From the NCBI RefSeq assembly GCF_019399895.1, contig NC_091869.1:4526001-4590000 (forward strand): DNA of 64,000 nt, written 5' to 3'. The first letter of the stretch is position 1. The number at the start of each line of letters is the position of its first letter. Both the position numbers and the translations under genes were made by a program. Positions 34,237-46,602 of this stretch are shown piece after piece. The notes below the pieces were generated by a model. The model saw only the letters and a program-made list of their open reading frames with translations, was not told the DNA's origin and did not search any database. The stretch comes from Cardiocondyla obscurior (lineage: Eukaryota; Arthropoda; Insecta; Hymenoptera; Formicidae).

Positions 34237-37200
34237 TTTTTGACAAAAGTCAAGAAAAATATCTATTCAGTACGATTATCTGAAAATAATTTTTGGGCCA
34301 CCAATTCTCAGAAGTAATATTACTAAATTTCATCTCTTGTTCTTCTACAAGATTATTTTTAACGAGGATGAAACGCTGAACAACATGCGCACTATAGATT
34401 CGAAATCTCGTTATAGTTTTCCGAGTTGGAAACTCTGGCGTAATGTGAAAGATACAGAGAGATAAACGCACACGTAACTTTCTCCTCGTTTACAATACTT
34501 CTATCGGTTACTATATCAATGTGATAAATAGTAGTCAAACTAGATCTACTTTTGACTTGTTGATGATATATCTGATGCAAATTACAACACATTTGCAGAC
34601 AACGAGATGTCTTTTCAACTAAGAGACGATCTCTTCAGTGATTTATATGCACTATAGTTTTTTTCTTATGGAAAACCAGGAGTCGCGCTTTGTTGGCAAA
34701 GTGAAGCTAGAAATGTGATCACGAATGTACATTACCGCATCAAGAGCGATATGCTGATATCGTCCCTCTCGCCTATTAATCGATATTGCCAGAAGAAGCC
34801 AGAGTACATTTTATATTAACTACAATTATTATTCTGGTCAAAGAGTGCAGCACATTAAAATGACGTAGCTAAGAACAAGATTGCAGATGTGCTGTGAGTC
34901 TTGTGAGGGATGTACAATACAAAGCGCAATCGAGCTGGAACAAGGATACCGATGATTTGTCCAGCAAGAAGAAGAAAGTGCGCAATACGTAAAGGAAAAA
35001 GAAAGAAAGAGAGGTTCGGAACTCGTAATCTTCCACTGGAACGAATAACAAAATTCCAAACGTATGTAAGTAGAAATGCGTTTAACAACATATTTTTCCA
35101 ATTCTCTGGGAAGTTAGGTGATAGCGAGCGCCAAGAGCATGACGTGCAAGAGTAAATATCTAGTAAGACTTCGCGAAAAAGTTCGTCGAATAAGCGTGGG
35201 AGCATTAAAAAGTCTCGAAGCTAAAGAGAAAAAAAATAGAAAGAAAACACGAAGTCAATACAGCGATCCGAGGTTATTTTTAATACCAAGACCAATCGGA
35301 CGCTTCTGTACAAATATTAATATAACGCGCACCGGAAAGAGCGCAATCCACTCGACGAAATACGTAAAGCGCGGTTACGAGTAAAATAGAAAAAAGAAAA
35401 AAAATCGCTCGGTATATATTCATACCTGTTCAACGTATAACTTTCGACAGGTGATAATGCGTAGCGAACGAATAATGCAAATATATGTATAACCGTCTAT
35501 ACTGATCGTGCTCTTAGCGACCGCTAATGACGAACACACGAATATAGGTATATCTGTAAAATCGGAGTATTATCCGCTTTATCGTATATGTATGTATATG
35601 TATGTATAACTGTATTATCTGTCGAACTTTAAACACGTCAACATCCGGACGCAGCGCGCATCTATTTCTGTCGTGCGATTAACAATGACGATTATGAGAG
35701 CGTGTTTAAAAGAGAGAAAGAAAACGTAAGAAAGAGAATGAAAGCGCGAGAAAGAGAGAGTTATTCGTAACAAAGATGAAATACCAAAATGCAACCGTAT
35801 ATGCCGTATATACACACCGTTTACTATTCCGAGAGGTTATTTACTTTTTTTCGAGCTCTTGTATAATTATATTACATTATCGTATATCGTAACTTGTAGT
35901 CACACATGTATTAATATTGATTTTTATATGTGGTTTCTGTATATACGTCTCTCCATGCGTTCGAGATACACGCGCGAACAACGCGGAGTTGCGTGCGGAA
36001 AAATACAAGAGGAAAGTATGAAGATAAGGGAAGCACAAAGGAAAGGAGGATGAAGCAGATAAAAACGCGAAGAATGCAAGGAGCAAAAAGAATAAGCGTT
36101 TCTCTTCGACGTACGATCAGCTGTTATACAAGATGAACGGGCCTTAACATGTACCTGAGTCGCGGATAAGGGTAAATTCAATGAGAAATCTGTCACGCGA
36201 CATCCACCATAGAAAGATAACCAGATTAAACACCTTATAATCGTCGCCGTTCTCGCGAATGTGTGGAGCGTATGTGCACACGCGCCCACGTTCGCCAGGA
36301 CCACGATCGGACACTTAAGGTATATCACGCTCGTGCCCTTTCATTTCGTATTCCGCGCGTGTATATTTTTACATCAGGTGAGAAAAAAGGGAGAAAGTCT
36401 AACGCGAAACGAGAGGAGCCGATCAACGGTCTCCAAGAGTCGTAACTATTACCGAATAAACGCGGATGTAATTAACTAATGTTCGTCCGCTGACCACCGA
36501 TAATACTCGGACTGGTCAAGAACTTTTACGAAATAATTTTATGTTTCTTCCCATTTTTCTTTCCAACAAACAAAAATTCCGCGTGAAGAAGAAAAAGAGG
36601 AAAAAAAGAAAAAACTATATTCGGGGACGCGATGTCCAACGTGTGAGTGTGATGATGAGCGAGAGAGAAAGAAAGAGAGAAAAAGATAACGAAAGTGAGA
36701 GTAAAGTATGTGAGCAAAAACCATGCGACAATTACGCGAGAACAAGTTTAATAGCGTGCGAATAGAGAAAGAAGCGAGGAAAAAAAAATTATTCGAGAGC
36801 GCGAAGCGAAATGATACGCGTTTGAATGTAACTAACAGATATCCGCGAATCGTAGAAACAAATCAAGTGATATGATAGTACCATCTCTGCGAGTCCTCTG
36901 TAATAAAGTAATATCGTGTGTAGAAAGGTGGTCGTGCACCTGCTCGACGCGGGCACAACGCAACTAGGTAACCACGTGTCGCTCTAGCGTGATAACGACA
37001 AAACCACAAGCATAAGACTGAATCTGCCGAAAGAGGTGTATACAACAAGTCGAGCGGGCTGCATGTTACCGCCGCGCGTTGCCATATTCATAAGGAGAGG
37101 CAGGATGGAAAGCACATATCCAAAAAAAAAAAATAAAAAAATAAAAATAAAAGAAATTGTTGCTTGTTCCGAGTTAAACACAGTAGCCGGTCTTTTTTCA

Positions 37201-40200
37201 CGGTGTTCTTCGCTGCGCCTCAGACGCGCTTTTTCTTCCACGTTGCTTTCCACCTCGGCCTGGTCTAAAATCGCTTCGCTGTTGCGATCGAGCGAATGCG
37301 AATGCATTTATGAATATGTGCGTCGCGAATGCGAAATAAAACAAAAGGGATGGTGCACAAGCTAGCGTTTAGATCGGAATAAGCCCTGAGAGAGCTCACT
37401 CGATGGCGGTTCTCGTAGAAGCCGATAATATAACGTAAACCCTTAAAAGCAGCCTGCCAAGAATCAAAATACTGTAAAATATCAAACGAACGCTAGCCAG
37501 TACAGAATGCTAAGATCTATTTTTTAAGAAGCGAATGTATATTTTTGTACTAAGGCAGGCCTTAGCGTGTGATCGTGTCTTCTTGTGCATAAATGGCGAG
37601 ACGAGAGCTGTGATTGTAATACGTGTTGGCGTAAATCTTGCATAGTATGCAAAAACAACACAGGGAACACGACACGAGAATCCCTGATCGATTGTTACCG
37701 AGTGAGCTGTAGGTATAGGCAGGGCGTTATAAAATCGAGAACAAAACATCTGTGATAAAGTAGAAAATCTTACAAGAGTGTTCGAGGGTGGACGAAGACC
37801 AGCGAGTGTCGTTAGAGAGGAGAAAAATCGAGGAAAAAGAAAGGAAGAGAGCTGTGGAGAACCGGAAATCCACGCGCGAACGTTAATGAAACTTGTACGC
37901 GCAAAAACCAGCGATTTCTTCGAGACTTAAATAGAGGGATTTATGAATCCGACGCTTTGAGGAAGAATTTGTGGTGCATATGATCAATTAGTAGTAGCAA
38001 ATCTAATGAAAGTGCGATAAAGAAAGAAAAGAGAATGAGTCTGTCGACAAGATAATAGTCTTTCGACGAGATAGCCCGGTCTAACTGACAGACGACGACG
38101 ACAACGACTCGATGAGCTCGGTCGCGCGGCTTACGTGAGTTTGCGATGCACATTCATTTTTTTTTTTTTTTTTTTTGTCAAAACCGGAGTGATCAAACGT
38201 GCACACGTTTCACAGAAGAGCCGTGGTGCCTTCGTCAAAAGTCCAATATAAAGCGTAATATATTTCTGCGTAATCTATGTCACATAACGGCACGTGTATA
38301 CTGAGAGACAGATATGATGGCTAACATATGTAAGTACCACGGCTCTAAAACGAAACCACGGCTAGCGCGGAGATGTTCTCGTTGTTCCGTCTACGACATT
38401 CCACGATAAGAAGCGAGAACCGGGGACACGCGCGATTACTCCTTCGACTTCTTAATGAAACGTTGGTCCTCTCGACTCACTCTAGAATTTTTACGCTGCG
38501 GCAGTAAGCGTTCCTTCGATTAAAATCCACCGCTAATAGCGAAGCGCGCGCATTTAGATAAATTATAACGAGGTGGAAAAGGAAAACAAGCGTTAAGTTA
38601 TCGTCGACTGAAAGCAAGATCGCACAAGATTATCGAGAATAACCGGAGTATGTATATGTATGTATATAGTTTGATTTTGACACGGACACGCGACACGTAG
38701 ACGCATTTTGTTAAAACCCGCGCGAACGAAAAAGGTCGTCGTCGGGTTAGTCGGCGGCCACGAGTAGTATTATAAGTTCCTAAAAAGAAATACTTTTTAC
38801 ACGGTTTAATGCGATGAAACGAAGAGAGGGCCGGCATACGAATACACGCCCGTACACGAACAAGACAGAGCATTCAGTTCGATCGTAGATTTGTTCGTTT
38901 ATTTGTTAATTCGTTTGTTTTCGGCGCTTTCCAATACTTTCGGACATGGCACGAGTAACGTTGTCGTAATTTAACGAAGTACGAGTGTGTGTAATCCATT
39001 CCGACTGATGGGAATGAGTGTGAAGTCGTGGAGAAAATGTTAAGCCAAGCAGCGCGAGTCGAATCAAAATCGGTAGAAGCCGAAAAGTATTGCGCAGCAT
39101 CGATCGGAAGCAGACGATTTTTACGATCTTTATGCGAATTATGCGTGTCTCGTTTCGATGATCGCGAAGGGTGTATATTCATTAAATTATTAACTTAAGC
39201 CCCGAACGACGATCTTGTTACTTCTAAGAGGCACGAATAAACTTGTAACTACGCCTATCAATTTTCGTAGATCGTTATCAGTGGCAACCGATGCTAATTG
39301 TTCGACTTGCGTTTATTTTCGAAACGGACGGTTCGTACGTTTACGATTGATTTGTACCTGCCGTCGCAACGTTGGCGACCATCGCGTTCCGCTCGTGACG
39401 AATGATCTTTGCCCATCGGGATAGGAACGGTATTGCCAGACACGCGCATTCCTCTATTGATATCACGCGCAAGAGAGCGTGATGATATCGCACAAACAGC
39501 GTTAGATGTAAGCAACGAGCTGTGTAAGCGAAAAGTTCGTACCATCGCGCAATCAAATCTAAAGATTTCTGGAATCTTTCACGACGGGCTTTTGCGAGCC
39601 CACGTATGTATATTTTGTCGCTATAACATTCGTTCATAGTTATGGATCTTACAGTGTCCTAGTTCTAGCGCACGCGAGTAATGCCGTCGAATATGGGATG
39701 ATCGTTCGAGTGCACATCCCATTCCGAATGCATTTTTAACTCTCTATTGCCGGAGTTACCTCTCTGAGGATCTTTAAAGAAAAGTAAAGTACATTAAATT
39801 AAAATAAATCTGTTTTGGAAAATACGAAGCTTGGAAACGAATTAATAACTTGATATAAAATTATATAAAAATAACAATTTAAAGTTAAACCAATCGGCAA
39901 GAAGAGAGCGCGGTGAGAATAACGAAACTAGCACGCGATGTTACAAGGCAATGGAAAGTTAAATCGAACTGAAAGCGTAGCGTGTAATGGTGATAATGAT
40001 CCAGAGCATCGAAGCACTGTACCAGGCTCGTCACTGCGATCTCTATTGCGTTATGTATGAAAACAAAGGGTATTAAACCAGCAAGAGCGGTGTAAAGGAA
40101 TTTATATGACGACACTTTTTGTTAGATGCGCCGTAATCGAAATAGATTCTTAATCACTCGCCCTCGAACTGACTGAGAAACGTGCTAAATAGATTTTTGA

Positions 40201-43000
40201 CGTAAAGCAATTTCTGAACGTATGTTTAAAATTCGAAGCGTTTCGTGTAGTATATAATACTGTCGGTATAAAATTTGGTTTATCGCTGTAAAAAGTTGTC
40301 AGCAAAAATTTCGTTTAGCACGGTAGTATCAGTTTTAGTTTCTCAGCGCAAGGAACATATGATCTAAGATATAAACCCTTTAATGCTCAGGTGTTGTTAC
40401 CGCAGAATCCCGCCGAGTTCAATCGATGAATAATTACAGATGTATGTATAAATAATACTCGTCGCTTTTGGAACCTGTCACGTCGATTGAATTGTTCCGT
40501 ACGAGTCGTCCCGGACTCGTTCTTTGAAAATGGCATCGCGGTATTTGATACCGGTTGAATAAAAACGGGACTCTGTTGAGCGTAACAAGAGCGATCACTG
40601 CTTTACGAACGTTGTTCCCTATCGATGGAATAGGATTGAAACGACGCGAAATCGTGACGACACGGCCAAGCGGACCAAGATATACCTGTAATTACTTCTC
40701 GTCGACTCTGTAGCATTTAGTTTCATTAAGTATTAGCATTGTCGGCAACTGATTGCCGATTGTTGTACACATTGTGATGAGGAATTGCGCGAAAGTCACG
40801 CGCTCGCTTTCCGTGACGGTGACGGCGTGTTCGCCGCGATTTAGCGTCGCTTTCACATTTTCCTATCTGCAAAAAGTGACGCTTCGTTGATACATGTTAT
40901 TCATTACACACGGCGTCGTTGATGCAACAATGTGAACAAAGAAAAAAAAACTCGCGATCGGTGCTAATTAACAGACATGTTATCAAACGTTAACGTTTTC
41001 CGTCTCATATTCTTGTATATGTGACATGCATTGCACGTGCAATGTAATAACGAGATGTTGAGGAGAGAAAATACATTGGCGAAGTCTATTAAATCTTGAA
41101 ACGATTTTTTTGGCATTCGACTTTTCGCTGATGCGACGTAACGAAACGTAATCAATATAATTAAGGAGTCTCGTCACGAAGTCAATTTTTCGCTCCTCCC
41201 GAATCTCCGCGCATGAAGTTTCTCTACATTGGTCGTTGTAAGAAAAGTCGTTTTCAAGTTCCTTCGCGAGTGGAATAATCGTCTCACAAATATACTTTTC
41301 TTCTGACAACCCGTGTAAAACGAATCTAAAGATAGCGGTTCTTACTACTTCGAGGGTAGATCTTGTTCGGACGTAGTTTCGCTGAATATTACGGAGACGG
41401 ATTTTAAAGTACACAAAAAAATTACCGCACGGTATAAAAGCGGGGATACGTTTTCCATTTCATGTGCTGCCCGATGTAAGATCAAGTGGAGTCAGCGTCG
41501 AAACCAGCATTGAAGTCTCACTCGTTGTTGCTTGTGATGTCGGACCATCACCCGAATGAACCAACCGCGCTATATATTTTTCTCTGCCAATGTAATCGCG
41601 TCATACACTACCGAATACTTGTCTCACTTAGCGAGATTAACGAATTGTAAGATGTATATGTATGTACGTTGCGTGTTCGTCTATTCTATGCGTATTATAT
41701 TGTGTGTGTGAGCGCGCCGACGAGAGAGGCTTCGCGATCGTAGATTAATTATCGCGCGGCTTAATTCGACGATGAGGAATCGCGAAGGTCAGTCGATTTT
41801 TTTTTTTCGCTGCCCTCTTCGTGCTCGTTGTTGTACCTATTCTGAGACTGCCGCAAACAACAGCGGTGAAACACGAAAGCTCGTTGTAATCGTGCATTAT
41901 TTTCTAAGCACTATCGATGTTAGTTAGACCCGCTTTCCGATGCCCTCGACGCGCGTCGGATCACATTTAATTGTGAAACAATGGAAATTGTATAACACGT
42001 TGCAAAAATAATTCAAGGATCACTTTCCTAAAGAGGCGATATCTTTGAAGATGATAAATCTATGTTTGAGAACAAAATTTTGATTTTGAGATTGGAATAG
42101 CCTGCGATATGTAAAGTATATCAATTTTTAATCCTGTAAATCTATTTCCTTAAAATCTAGTCTAGTTGATTATTTTGTTGAGTAGTAACGAACTGAAAGA
42201 TACGTTGTATGCTTTTATCTATATTTTCTACTGAAAATGTATATTTATTTTTGAATCATGACTCTTAGCACAAGTGCCTTTATGTTAATTTTGTTGAGAA
42301 AAAAAAATATATATGAATTCGTTATACATAAAGTAGGAAGTAAGTATTTTTTAAGTCTCAAGGAATGTAGGCCTCGGAAAATAGATTTATTAGCGATTGA
42401 AAAAAAAAGTAAAATGGGATGCGACAAGTATTTTCCGTACATTTAACTTAATGCTATTTTTGATCAAGTTATTCTCTGAAAGGTTATCTTGTTCTCTTTT
42501 AAAATAAATATATTTATATATATTTTTTAATTATTTTAATTAACTGGTTGTTACGTTTAAAGCTTGTATGTATTTGTTTATGTAAAGCAATTTATTTAAA
42601 GTGATCCCTCAATTATTTTTGGGCAGCGTATAACATCGTCAGTCGATTTAACGATCGTCGAGACGCTCGTCGTTGCGTTTTAATTTTTTATGTGCCGTTA
42701 TGCATTATTAAATTAAGTAGTAGTAATCGTACCTCATTTATATCTTCGAGTAGAATTCGACTTAATGCTCTAACAAGATGCTGAGTTTACGAAATTCTTT
42801 GGTTAGATACATTAATTTAAACTATTTAATTACAACGATACATTCTTGTAAGCAAAATCTAATTATCTTATATATTAGTTGTTCTTTTACAATTTATTGG
42901 ACAGAGATTTGTTTTTGTAGTTTAGAATATATACATATAAACGAATCGAGATATTTAAAAATTTGCTTGTTCTTGTAACTTTTAATAGAAGCTGAAGAAG
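34237..43000. other. Long region downstream of the F-box gene without a convincing gene; possible long 3'UTR
   Basis: The first ~8 kb has moderate GC, GA-rich microsatellites (about 35700-35760 and 36660-36690) and few long homopolymers, which looks more transcript-like than introns elsewhere in the window. AATAAA occurs near 39228 and 40554. A 143-codon minus ORF (41414-40983) is the longest frame, but it has no family similarity or splice context and lies within what chance would give. Confidence 0.4.
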
Positions 43001-45650
43001 AAACATTTTTTCTATCAAGCTAATAGTTGTGAAAATATACTGTCGTTGTTATTGCGTTAAGTCGCTGTTGGTGCATCGAATACGGGAGTACGTAGTCATA
43101 GAAAAGGGGGAAAAAAAAGTAGATTTCTTGTTCGATTCAGTAAATACTTGTTTATTTAATTCAGTAATAATACAGTAAATACTTCGTTCTTTTCGTTTCT
43201 AGATCATACGAAGCTGCAGCCGAGCTATTTGCGCGGCGCAATGTGATACAGCTTATCTTTTGATTTTTTTGCTATCCTTTTTATTTTATTTTTTTTATAT
43301 TTTTGTTTCGTTTAATGCATATGAAACGAAATCCCTCTTCGAACTGCTTGCGAATGTGTCTCTTCTGCAGCTTCGTATGTTTATAAATTTCTCGTATTCT
43401 ACTCGTGTATATTTCGGTACACACTCTTGACCCGGTAACACGAGTTTCACGCCACGTTCTAGTGCGAGTTTCGTCCCGTGGTCCATGAGCGCGGAAGTGT
43501 GAGTGCGCTCTCCTTCCCTCTTCCTCTTCAGAATTAATTTCGAAGCGACATCATTACGACAACGTTTCTTGCGTACCGGCGTTCCTCTCCTCTCCAAAAT
43601 GCACGATCCTGAAATACAATACCGGAAATACAGCCGTACGGAATTGCGGAAGGGCCGAGGCTCGTCATTACAACCTAGGAAACCTGTGTTACGTATCGTA
43701 GAAGTCTGTTATTGTACCACTTTAATGCTACAAATTACCTCCATCGTTTCCCGCGGACGCCGTACGAGCCGCGGGCAAGCATTTTTACATATAAATATCT
43801 TCGCCAGAGCCGTTCTAACGTATCAGTATTCCTTCGACTTCGAAGCCCCCGTAGGATTGTGTACCGATCTGCCGTTTTTACGTCTTACTCCTGTAATAAA
43901 TAATAGATAACAGATGTCCTTTGGAAATGTGAATCAATTTTTAAAAATGTATGAATCGATAAATAAATAATGCATGGCATAAAGAGTAACTTCGGCAGGT
44001 TTCTTGTACGAGGAATTTACATACGTTTTTGATCGCGCGCACGTTGTCGCGCGGTCGCGCCGGTACGATTTGAAGTGAATCGCGTACGCGCTCGATTGGT
44101 TACGGCGAGACGCCGCACACAACGCGAGGCAGACAGGTGAAGCGGGACTCGCGGTGGCGGGATAGCAGAGTAAGCGGTAGCTTGTTTAGACGACTGTCAC
44201 GACTGCCGAAGCGTATAGATGCCGCGTCTGGTAAAGTACAACGCCGGGGTGTTTCCGGTACGTATCTCATAGCTGGCGACACCCGACTTTACGGTTAGCG
44301 AGGGAGGGTTGCCGGGGATCTCGAATGCTGACCTATTGTTCGCTTCTCTCTCTTTCTTTCGCCCTCTTTTTCTCCCTTTATCCTTCCGCCCTCCGGCCAC
44401 GGCATCCGGACGGCGTGACATCGTGCGCCCGAAACGATACCCGGCGAAATCGAGCCCGAGAGCGCAGAAGAAAGAGGAAAAGAGGGGGAGAGAAAGGGGG
44501 AGATGGACCAACAACGGCGCGGACGAGGCCATGTTGTATCGCTCCCGTTAATTTTTGCGCAGAGGCGTCGCGATTTTTTTCCCCGTCCACGCGCTCAAGG
44601 TTGAGGTGCCCGGGCAACCCTCCCCCCTGTCCCTCCTTCCTTTTCTCCCTATCAGCCTCTCCCTCCGTCGATCGCCTGGCTCTCCTCTCTTGCGTCTCCG
44701 CCGCGCATTCTTCACAGTCGTAGTCTGGGATGACAGGATCCATTTCGAACGTGTACCATCCGCGAACTTGAGTTTATCATCGAGATTCAGGTTTCATTTT
44801 GCAGAGCTCGCGAATGTTATTTGCAGAACGCGTTCGTCCGTTCTGCTATTGATAATCAGAAATAAAACGCCTCAATTAAATTTAAACGAATAGGATGTAC
44901 GGGTTGAAGCTGGTCGTAAACCGAGTGGCAATTAACGCGTAATCAGAGCAACGAAAACTTTCTAACAGTCCGTTGCGCAATAGCGAACTATTCGTTCCTC
45001 GTTACAGTAACAGATAAATTTCATGGCGTTACGATGTTTTTGATGAGACATAACAAAAAAAAAAGGAAAAGAAAAAACAAATAGATAAGGTCAAAGTGTA
45101 ATCGATGCGCAAGATCGGTGAAATCATCTTCGGTTTTCGACGTTCCAAAACTCATCGAAAGAGAGGAGATTACGATCTTCTTCGACTTATTAAACTCATA
45201 AGAGATTCCATCGCGATTCCATCTCATCGGAAAACTGAATGCTCGTTTCTACAATCGCAAGGAGCTTGTTGCAATTGGACGTGATTCCGCTCACAATCGC
45301 GGTCGTTTTTCGCGACGTCGTAAAAATCCGATCAGGTTTAAACCTGCTTGCCGATACATTCAATTACGGAATAAAACTTGTTTGTTTCTTTAATTACCAA
45401 AATGAGAAGAAAAAGAAAAGCAAAAGTAAAAGGCAAAAATTTAAGTATACAGAGTAACATCTCTTAACAAAAATAGATATAATTCTCGGAAGATAAAGGG
45501 GTAATCGAACCGAGATCAGTCTGATCTGCATCAATCTGCAAACCTCGAGCCTCGACTTGCGCGAATATTAAGTCTGGTCGGAAGGATAGCGAAAATAGAA
45601 GCAGTAAAAAAACCGGGAACAATTTTTAATCGAGAAATTCCCCCGCGCTG
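43001..45650. other. Intergenic region with a GC-rich stretch, no supported gene
   Basis: A 135-codon plus ORF (43503-43910) follows an acceptor-like CCCTCTTCCTCTTCAG, and overlapping minus ORFs of 111-121 codons lie at 44197-44743. They conflict on strand, are Arg/Ser/Pro-rich as expected from GC-rich DNA, and match no family I recognise. I see no gene that can be supported. Confidence 0.4.
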
Positions 45651-46602
45651 CATCGGTCCGGCGAGGCAATCACATGGGGTCCTACGCATGAGCGCGAAAA
45701 CTCCGCGATCCGGGTACCGTCGCGCGGGGCTAGTGCATAGTACGTCTGCTAACGCGAACGGAACTGCGCGTGCCCGGATTCCCTCTTAATTCTACTTACC
45801 GGTGGCGTCGCGCGGCGGAGGCGCGGTGGGAGATGGAAGAACTCGGTCGCTGTGTCGCTGCTCGCGCGTGCGGCGTTCGGAACTCGGGCATTCTTTCTCG
45901 TGGAAAACGTGCGTGCGTGCGTACTGTGCGTGCGTGCGTGCCGACGATAGAGGAAGCTCGGTGGAACATGTGACGGGGTGCCCTGGCACGTGTGCGCGCG
46001 ATCCGGTGAATCGTGGTACGACGCCGGCGAAAAGAACGAACGAAGTCGGAAAGACGCTCGACCGGACAAACTGACGGACGGACGGACAGCGGAACGAACG
46101 AACGAACGAACGGGAGGGTAGGCGGAGGAGAAACGGACGCTTGGCCGGGTTCGAGTTGACGCGTGCATCATTGACTCCGTGCGTATGCGGTTGTGCTACG
46201 ATGCGTGCGCGCCATAACGCCGTGAACGAGCGGTGGCAGTGAGAGTGCGGTAAGGCGAGCGAGCGAGCGAGAGCGTCGCGGCGTCTCGCGTGTGATACGG
46301 TGTGCGCGGAGTAGAAACCCGCGGTGACGTGTGAAGTGAGCGCGGCGGCGGGAAGAGGACGCAGAAGAAGAAGAAGAAAAAAAAAAAAGAAACGGTCGTC
46401 GTCACCGGCAACGGCGGCGCGTCTCGCATCTTGTCGTACGCGGTCGCCTCGCGTACCGTGTCACGAACGGGGAGACGACGTGTGTGCGCGGCAAAGGGGA
46501 GGAAGAAGAGGCGGAGAAGGAGGAGGCAGAATCGGCTCGTCTCGCATGTCGCGGCTGCTGAACCACCACGCGAATTTGGAGCAACCCTGATCGCCACCGT
46601 AG
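45650..46602 (+). promoter_or_regulatory. CpG island and probable non-coding first exon of simj
   Basis: A very CpG-rich ~0.95-kb block with GAAC/GGAC and GCGA tetranucleotide runs (46073-46110 and 46256-46270). It ends at a good donor (GTAG|GTATGT at 46603), after which AT-rich DNA resumes. It is the nearest upstream first-exon-like block on the plus strand to simj. The link to simj is inferred. Confidence 0.4.

Noticed and set aside
40983..41414. 143-codon minus-strand ORF
   Set aside because: Protein-like composition but no splice context, promoter or family match; one or two ORFs of this size are expected by chance in 64 kb.
43503..43910. 135-codon plus ORF after an acceptor-like CTTCCTCTTCAG
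   Set aside because: No partner exon, no family similarity, and a competing minus ORF overlaps it.
44197..44743. Overlapping 111- and 121-codon minus ORFs in a GC-rich block
   Set aside because: Low-complexity Arg/Ser/Glu composition and frame overlap are expected from GC-rich promoter-like DNA.
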